A stretch of 6,125 nt of DNA. Source: Thermoplasmata archaeon (GTDB lineage Archaea > Thermoplasmatota > DAOVMN01). Shown here piece after piece: positions 1-4,692 of this stretch (position 1 is its first letter; each line of letters begins with the position of its first letter). The translations under genes and the position numbers were made by a program. The stretch is from assembly GCA_030630685.1 (NCBI GenBank), contig DAOVMN010000141.1, positions 1-6,125 of the forward strand, in the 5' to 3' direction. Below the pieces are notes generated by a model that did not search any database, was not told where the DNA came from, and was given only the letters and a program-made list of their open reading frames with translations.

Positions 1-62
1 AGCACGCATGAGGCACAAAGTGCCGAGTGCCGATTAGGACGAAGTCCTGATAAGGAAGTGCT
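1..62. repeat. Cluster of short perfect hairpins
   Basis: Two compact stem-loops with three-base loops stand side by side: GGCAC-AAA-GTGCC at 12-24, and an 8-bp stem (33-40 with 44-51, one G-T pair) around GAA at 41-43. AGCAC at 1-5 can pair with GTGCT at 58-62, closing both hairpins into a small multi-branched fold. GCAC at 2-5 could alternatively pair with GTGC at 27-30. The element may extend past the left edge. It could be an untranslated RNA structure, the end of a dispersed repeat, or a terminator for a gene outside the window. It is not a tRNA. Confidence 0.5.
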
Positions 63-102
63 CGTTAAGGAACTGAGATTTTGCGTTTGTGGCCAGACTT
101 GG

Positions 103-232
103 GAACACGGATTGCAGCGGATCACAAGTGAAAACTTGTTTTCGCTGCGGATGACCTTTGGTCGTCAAGCCGGATGAACACGGATAAAAGACAAATCCGC
201 GAAAATCCGTCAAATCCGCGTCATCCGCGTTC
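103..232. repeat. ATCCG/CGGAT-rich inverted-repeat element
   Basis: Five CGGAT words (108, 118, 148, 171, 181) lie to the left and four ATCCG words (195, 205, 214, 223; spacing 10, 9, 9) to the right. GAACACGGAT occurs twice, at 103-112 and 176-185, and its near-complement ATCCGCGTTC lies at 223-232. CGGATGAACACGGAT (171-185) pairs with 214-227 with one bulge and one mismatch. Within the left part, GCAGCG (114-119) pairs with CGCTGC (143-148) around a perfect six-pair stem 124-129/134-139 closed by a GAAA loop. This looks like a non-coding dispersed repeat downstream of the TSUP gene. T-rich minus-strand runs near 186-208 might help end transcription of the leftward operon. From 233 to 268 nothing further is apparent. 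Confidence 0.6.
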
Positions 233-268
233 TTATTCGCTATCTTACAACATTGTCCCAGGACCCAA

Positions 269-1042
269 TCAAAACAGGCTCTTATAGAGCATGTATATTC
301 CCATCAAAATCATGAAGTAGCCAAAATATCTTCTCAGCCTCTTCCGATCGATAGAAACGCTCATGTCGGCACCCTTGGGAACCGATAAGACCGAGCCAAT
401 GGTCATCGGCAGGGCCATCCAGATCTCCAGTTTTCCTCCGGCTATATGGGCCAACGTAGCACTGGTGGAGTTAAGGAAGATCGCCATCAAGGAATTCGCT
501 ACCGCCGAGTGAATGGGGTAAGAAAGGAAGACCATCGCCGGCACCATGATGACACCCCCCCCGATCCCCAGTAGGCCAGCCGTGAAACCCGCAGTAAAAC
601 CCACCAACGGGAGATATCTACGGTTTGTCTCGAATGCTTCCTTGGCATCTTCCGGTTTCTCAGATAGTCTGCCTCCAAAAATCATCCTGTGGGCCGTATA
701 GAACAGCAGGAGAGCAAAGAGGAGCTCGAGGATGGTGGTATCAAGTTTACCCCCGATGTACACCCCCATGAGGCAGCCCATTACCCCGGGGGCCCCAAGA
801 TAAAACCCGGTCATGGAATGAAGATTCCCGTGCGAACGGTGCCTGAGCATCCCAAAGGGAGAGGTGAACATGATAACAAAAAGGGAGAGGATCTTCGCCT
901 CCCTGAAATCCACCTTTAGCAGAAAGATCGAAGCAGGAACAAGGAGCATCCCCGCTCCGATGCCAAGCAGGCCGGAAAGATATCCCGCGGCGGTCCCTGT
1001 GAGAAAAGAAAGGAGGATTAGGATGAGGAATCCTTGATCCAT
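269..1042 (-). CDS. TSUP family membrane transporter (TauE/SafE-type)
   Basis: A 257-residue, very hydrophobic protein with about eight membrane segments. It shows the family's internal duplication: a glycine-rich signature GLLGIGAG at residues 24-31, followed by MLLVP, recurs as GLLGIGGG at 156-163, followed by VIMVP. A basic stretch near the C terminus (RKRLRRYFGYF, about 233-243) leads into the last helix, as is usual in this family. Length is normal. TSUP proteins (Pfam PF01925 type) move sulfite, sulfonates or other small organic and sulfur anions across the cytoplasmic membrane. The substrate cannot be told from sequence, and no sulfur-metabolism gene is visible nearby. The ATG at 1042 is supported by GAGGG five bases upstream; an overlapping ATG two codons further up is in another frame. 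The gene starts 11 bases after the stop of the coiled-coil gene, so it is probably its operon partner. Family assignment is secure; substrate is unknown. Confidence 0.93.
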   Translation of the reverse strand: MDQGFLILILLSFLTGTAAGYLSGLLGIGAGMLLVPASIFLLKVDFREAKILSLFVIMFTSPFGMLRHRSHGNLHSMTGFYLGAPGVMGCLMGVYIGGKLDTTILELLFALLLFYTAHRMIFGGRLSEKPEDAKEAFETNRRYLPLVGFTAGFTAGLLGIGGGVIMVPAMVFLSYPIHSAVANSLMAIFLNSTSATLAHIAGGKLEIWMALPMTIGSVLSVPKGADMSVSIDRKRLRRYFGYFMILMGIYMLYKSLF

Positions 1043-1047
1043 TCATT

Positions 1048-1052
1048 CCCTC
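1048..1052 (-). promoter_or_regulatory. Ribosome binding site of the TSUP gene
   Basis: GAGGG on the minus strand, five bases before the ATG at 1042 and inside the 11-base gap to the upstream stop codon. It fixes the TSUP start and argues for translation from a shared message with no separate promoter. Confidence 0.7.
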
Positions 1053-1053
1053 G

Positions 1054-3936
1054 TTAGGTTGCGGCCTTTGCCCTGAGATCTTCGGGAATAAGGTTATTCT
1101 CGTGAGGATAGGGCCTTCGTATGATGAATTCACTATTACAGTTCTGGCATTTCACATGCAGCGGCCGCTTCGAGGTTGTAACCACGATGGGTTCGTTACA
1201 CTCCGGGCAGGGGTACTGTTGTTTCACTTTCAGGTTGAACTCCGTGTTGCATGATGGGCACCACACCCTGAGAGGGCGCTTCGAGGACTTCACCGGGATG
1301 GTGCCGCCACACACCGGGCAGTCATAATACATGGATTCCTTCAGGAACTGCAGCCTGTCCTTCACAAACTCCTCTCTCTGTTTTCTGATGAGCCCCCTCA
1401 TCTCCTCCAGTGCCCTAAACTCCGCTTCGATATCCGCATCGTTCTCTGCATAGGCCTCCATCTTGAGTGCGTGTTCTCTTTCGAACTTGTCCCTTTCTCT
1501 TTGCAGTTTCCTTAATTCTCTTTTGAGTTCCTGCTCACTCTTTGCAAGCCTTTCCTCGTCGGCCTTCAGGGCCCCATACCTTTCATCGAACCTCTGCTTT
1601 GCTATGACGGCTTCTCTGATCTTTTCCTTGCCCTCGAGGATTTTTTCTTTCCCCTCGAGCATCTTGTCCTTCGCCCTCTTTAGCCTCTTCTTTTCGTACA
1701 GGAGGGCTTTTTTCTCTATATCGATTTTTTCTTTCCCCTTGAGGATCAAGTCCCTGACCCTCTTCTTATGGTCCTGGAGTGCCGCCCTTTCCATTTCAAG
1801 TACCCTGTACCTATCCTCGGCATCACGTACCTTTTCGGCATATTCCAGTTTGATTCTCTCCAACCCCTCCATGATCTTTTCCCTTGCCCTCGCAAGTCTC
1901 TTTTTATCTTGTTTTATTTCCTTGAGGAGTGCATCATATTGGCGCACGGTTTGTGACATCTCCATGTGGAGCTTCATTATTTCCTCCTTATTGCCCTTGA
2001 GCGTTTCCCTTGCCTCCAGGATCTTGGTCTTTGCCTTCTCGAGGTGCTTCCTCTTTTCCTCGAGGATAATGATGTGCCTCCTTATCTTCTCCACGGTCTC
2101 TATCTCTTTCTCTCTCTTGAGTTCGACATAGGATACAAGTGCTTCTTTCTGGGCCATCACTGCCTTTTCATCCTCTTCCACTTTTTCCTTTCCTAACAGA
2201 ACGGCATCCAGGGCCTTACCGACCTTGAATCCCTTTTCTTCCACCCTCTCCTTCATGTCCTTGAGCCTCTTTTTTTCCTTTTCTGCGATCTCAAGGAATT
2301 CGATGGCGGCCTCCTGTTTTCGAATCAAATACCTCATCTTCTTCTTACCCGTCTCCAGCACTTCCCAATCATCGTCGATCTTCTTCTTTCCTGCGACAAT
2401 AAGGCCATATACATTATGGAGGCTTTCCTTCTCGTTCTCCAGGCTAATCTCCTTTTCCTTCAGTTTCTGTTTCTCATCCTCCACATTCCTCATCGTTTCT
2501 TCCATATTCTTCAGGTATTCGAATTGATCGGTAAGGTTCGCTATGAGCTCCTCGAGCTCCTTCCCTTTATCCTCGAGCCTGGACCGGAATTCCCCCACCT
2601 CCGAAAGGTTCATGCCTATAAGCTCTTTTTCTTTCTCTATTCCCTTCATGAGCCCTCCAAGGGATTCTATGTCCAGGTTGATGTGGTCTTTCAGATCCTG
2701 CAGTTCCCAGGCCTTGTTCCGGATGTCGTCCTCTAATTTGATGAGCGCCATGTCCGCATCCACACGGGCCCTCCTCTTGATCTTTATGTGAGTTCTACCC
2801 GAGACATCCGCATACGGCACAAGCCTCTTGAAGAGGTTTGGACCTATCCCTTTCACGTTGAGAAGGTCCTCGACCTTGTAGAACTTTCCATATTTGTCGC
2901 GATAATCCATGATGTTCTTGATGAGGGTTTCCCCCATGTAGGGCCATATACCCATCTCTTCGGGTGTTGCGGTGTTGAGATTGAGTTTTCCTTCAAGGAA
3001 TAATTCTCCCGAGGGTAGGGAAATATTCAGAAAATGTCTCAGGAGCCTTTCTTTGAGGCTGCCCTTATCTCCCCTGATCGGTAGGCCGAGATCCTCACAA
3101 TACGCCTTGAGTTTCTCTATGTCAGACTCGAAGATGTATTCCCTGGGGAGGATCTTCTCCATTTCCCGTTCTATCTCAAGGAGCTTCTCCTTTTCAGATC
3201 TTAGGGTGGTCTTCTCCACCTTAAGGGCCTCTCGTTCCTTCTTCACTTCCCGATACTCCTTCTCTTTCTTCTTCTCCGTCTCCTGGATGTATTTATAGTG
3301 CTCTGCCAGGCTGGCCCTGAGTTCATTGAATTCCCTTTCCCTAACTTTAAGCCTGGATTGGAATGTCTCCACCTCTTTCAGCGTTATGGTGAGAGACTTT
3401 TCTTTATTCTCCAATCCCCTCATGTATTCTGCGAGATACTCGATATCGAGGTCCAGGTGGTCCTTGAGATCCTTCAGTTCCCAGGCCTTGTTCCGGATGT
3501 CATCCTCCAGTTTGATGAGCTCCATGTCCGCTTCCACCCGGGGTTCTCTCTTTATTCTGATGTGGGTTTTACCCGAGATGTCCACAAACTGTACCAGCTT
3601 TTGGAATATCTTCGGACCCACGCCCTTCACGTTGAGAATCTCTTCAATCTCGTAGAATTTCCCGTATTTATCGCGATAATCCATGATGTTCTTGATGAGG
3701 GTCTCTCCCATGAAGGGCCACATCTCCATCTCTTCGGGGGCGGCGGTGTTGATGTTTACCTTCCCTTCAAGGAATAGTTCTCCCGAGGGGAGGGAGATAT
3801 TCAAAACATGTCTCAGGAGCCTCTCCTTGAGGTTGCCTTCATCCCCCCTGATCGGGAGGCCGAACTCTTTGCAGTATTCTTGGAGTTGATCGATGTCGGA
3901 TTCGATTATGTCCTTCCAGGTGAGGTTTTCGACCAT
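1054..3936 (-). CDS. SAP/helix-hairpin-helix repeat, long coiled-coil, twin zinc-ribbon protein
   Basis: A 960-residue cytoplasmic protein that I do not recognise by name. Seen in order: a SAP-like motif (about 13-47, with YCKEFGLPIRGDEGNLKERL); a ComEA-type double helix-hairpin-helix (about 60-118, beginning VNINTAAPEEM and containing VKGVGPKIF); a short coiled coil; a second SAP-like motif (271-305) and HhH (318-376, VKGIGPNLF); a Lys/Glu-rich coiled coil (about 425-865); and two zinc ribbons, C873xxC876...C893xxC896 and C910xxC913...C930xxC933. SAP and ComEA-type HhH domains are known to bind DNA, largely without sequence specificity. There is no signal peptide, membrane segment or Walker ATPase motif, so it is not an SMC or Rad50 protein. 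My inference is a DNA-binding structural, chromosome-organising or repair-scaffold protein. The ATG at 3936 is preferred because AAGGA lies nine bases upstream. An in-frame TTG at 3945 would add three residues but abuts the AAGGA. The TSUP gene follows after 11 bases. Confidence 0.9.
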   Translation of the reverse strand: MVENLTWKDIIESDIDQLQEYCKEFGLPIRGDEGNLKERLLRHVLNISLPSGELFLEGKVNINTAAPEEMEMWPFMGETLIKNIMDYRDKYGKFYEIEEILNVKGVGPKIFQKLVQFVDISGKTHIRIKREPRVEADMELIKLEDDIRNKAWELKDLKDHLDLDIEYLAEYMRGLENKEKSLTITLKEVETFQSRLKVREREFNELRASLAEHYKYIQETEKKKEKEYREVKKEREALKVEKTTLRSEKEKLLEIEREMEKILPREYIFESDIEKLKAYCEDLGLPIRGDKGSLKERLLRHFLNISLPSGELFLEGKLNLNTATPEEMGIWPYMGETLIKNIMDYRDKYGKFYKVEDLLNVKGIGPNLFKRLVPYADVSGRTHIKIKRRARVDADMALIKLEDDIRNKAWELQDLKDHINLDIESLGGLMKGIEKEKELIGMNLSEVGEFRSRLEDKGKELEELIANLTDQFEYLKNMEETMRNVEDEKQKLKEKEISLENEKESLHNVYGLIVAGKKKIDDDWEVLETGKKKMRYLIRKQEAAIEFLEIAEKEKKRLKDMKERVEEKGFKVGKALDAVLLGKEKVEEDEKAVMAQKEALVSYVELKREKEIETVEKIRRHIIILEEKRKHLEKAKTKILEARETLKGNKEEIMKLHMEMSQTVRQYDALLKEIKQDKKRLARAREKIMEGLERIKLEYAEKVRDAEDRYRVLEMERAALQDHKKRVRDLILKGKEKIDIEKKALLYEKKRLKRAKDKMLEGKEKILEGKEKIREAVIAKQRFDERYGALKADEERLAKSEQELKRELRKLQRERDKFEREHALKMEAYAENDADIEAEFRALEEMRGLIRKQREEFVKDRLQFLKESMYYDCPVCGGTIPVKSSKRPLRVWCPSCNTEFNLKVKQQYPCPECNEPIVVTTSKRPLHVKCQNCNSEFIIRRPYPHENNLIPEDLRAKAAT
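2683..3903 (-). repeat. Tandem 774-base intragenic duplication (SAP+HhH module)
   Basis: The segment 3457-3903 (residues 12-160) recurs at 2683-3129 (residues 270-418) with an exact 774-base (258-codon) offset. By direct comparison the two copies share about 113 of 149 residues, with no gaps. The most conserved stretches are around SLPSGELFLEGK, GETLIKNIMDYRDKYGKFY and KLEDDIRNKAWEL. At the DNA level a 32-base run at 2897-2928 is identical to 3671-3702. The coiled-coil parts following each copy also align, but are much more diverged. This is a within-gene domain duplication and not a mobile element. Confidence 0.92.
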
Positions 3937-3945
3937 TTCTATCAA

Positions 3946-3950
3946 TCCTT
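3946..3950 (-). promoter_or_regulatory. Ribosome binding site deciding the start of the coiled-coil gene
   Basis: AAGGA on the minus strand sits nine bases before the ATG at 3936, but directly against the alternative TTG at 3945, leaving no spacer for that codon. It therefore favours the ATG. Confidence 0.5.
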
Positions 3951-4021
3951 ATGATTTATGCGGGAATCGCTGGGGTTTTGATGCCAAAGCGCACAAATAC
4001 AAGCAGACAATCAAATATTCA

Positions 4022-4036
4022 TTAATAAAGCTTTTT
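4022..4036 (-). promoter_or_regulatory. Candidate archaeal BRE/TATA promoter for the coiled-coil/TSUP operon
   Basis: In the 123-base gap between the regulator stop and the coiled-coil start, the minus strand reads AAAAAGC (4030-4036, BRE-like) directly followed by TTTATTAA (4022-4029, TATA-like). With the usual archaeal distance of about 25 bases, transcription would start near 4000, giving a leader of roughly 60 bases. The rest of the gap shows no other clear element. This suggests the two leftward genes can be expressed apart from the regulator gene. Assigned by eye only. Confidence 0.45.
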
Positions 4037-4059
4037 GATAGACCGGGGGAAAATCATTT

Positions 4060-4692
4060 TCACAGTTCTTTTCCGCAGCGGTCGCAGAATCTGGCATCTG
4101 TTCTAAGGATGTTTCCACATTTGGGGCAGGCGGAATGTATGGTCATTCCAGGGACCTTGCCAGCACGGGTTTCTTGGTTGGTTGGGAATACCGGAGTCAG
4201 TATACAATAAGAGCGAAATCCTTCCTTTTTCACTCTGACAATGCTCATTTTTCGAAGTTTTCTGATGTTGTAATTGATGCGCTGCTGGCTCATTCCCAAT
4301 TTTTTCGATAGGTCTGTCTGGGAAATGCCTGGATTGGCCTTTATCTCCTCGACCAGTTTATTCTGCAATTCGCTCAGGTTTTCCTGGAAAAATATGCCCT
4401 TTTCTCCAGATTTTCTCGGATAATAACGCCGATATATCCCTTCCCTCCTGGATATTACAAACCGTTCACGTTCAAGCACTCCAAGATGGTAGGCGAGAGT
4501 ACCATTGCCGATTTCCAGGGCCTTCGAGATAGCAGTATAATTTACCCCTGGCCTCCCTTTGATAAATCCGAGGATCTCTTTTCTGGTTGTCTGGTTCTCG
4601 ATCTTTTTTCGATCCAGTTTTGTGTAGAGCGGGATAAGAAGGGAGAAAAACCGGAATTTCCAGGGCTCATAGATGCCTACGGCGGCGAAAGC
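4060..4692 (-). CDS. Tandem winged-helix transcription regulator with C-terminal zinc ribbon (shifted-frame 3' part of the membrane regulator)
   Basis: This is the DNA-binding half of what appears to be a split gene; it encodes 210 residues. Numbered in the restored protein (476-685), it has: a juxtamembrane stretch (YEPWKFRFFSLLIPLYTKL, about 482-500); a first winged helix (about 502-567, with recognition segment NGTLAYHLGVLERE and wing SRREGIYRRYYP); a second winged helix (about 579-642, with QTDLSKKLGMSQQRINYNI); and a zinc ribbon CPKC-x10-CDRC (664-681). Archaeal ArsR/MarR-like regulators of this tandem type are often attached to a membrane helix and an extracellular sensor. The frame is open back to a stop at 4729-4731, yet there is no ATG, GTG or TTG upstream of the GTG at 4477-4479. 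Starting at that GTG would delete most of the first winged helix, including its recognition helix. The complete domain can thus be made only by reading in from the overlapping sensor frame. Ligand and target genes are unknown. Confidence 0.85.
   Translation of the reverse strand, partial: AFAAVGIYEPWKFRFFSLLIPLYTKLDRKKIENQTTRKEILGFIKGRPGVNYTAISKALEIGNGTLAYHLGVLERERFVISRREGIYRRYYPRKSGEKGIFFQENLSELQNKLVEEIKANPGISQTDLSKKLGMSQQRINYNIRKLRKMSIVRVKKEGFRSYCILTPVFPTNQETRAGKVPGMTIHSACPKCGNILRTDARFCDRCGKEL

Noticed and set aside
1..177. A plus-strand frame open from the left edge for 58 codons, ending TGA at 175-177, as a possible gene end
   Set aside because: The stretch is dominated by hairpins and CGGAT repeats, the peptide shows no recognisable domain, and no start is inside the window; non-coding repeat is more likely.
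251..268. A possible terminator hairpin just after the TSUP stop (GTCC/GGAC)
   Set aside because: The stem is only four pairs with a two-base loop and no T-run follows directly.
747..1133. A 128-codon minus-strand frame overlapping the TSUP gene and the end of the coiled-coil gene
   Set aside because: It overlaps two clear genes in another frame and its Pro/Arg/His-rich peptide has no domain features.
1618..1653. Short direct DNA repeats as a possible CRISPR-like or tandem array
   Set aside because: They are in-frame codon repeats encoding GKEKI words in the coiled coil, with no spacers.
1463..2131. Long plus-strand frames (here 222 codons) rich in Ser, Phe and Leu
   Set aside because: They are the antisense of the Lys/Glu-rich coiled coil, which naturally leaves the opposite strand open; similar cases at 2225-2527 and 3298-3777 are rejected for the same reason.
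1054..3936. An SMC/Rad50-type ATPase
   Set aside because: There are no Walker A, Walker B or ABC signature motifs; only the coiled coil is shared.
4060..4479. A stand-alone 139-residue regulator starting at the GTG at 4479
   Set aside because: This start falls inside the first winged helix after its recognition helix, and the in-frame sequence upstream continues the same domain without a break.
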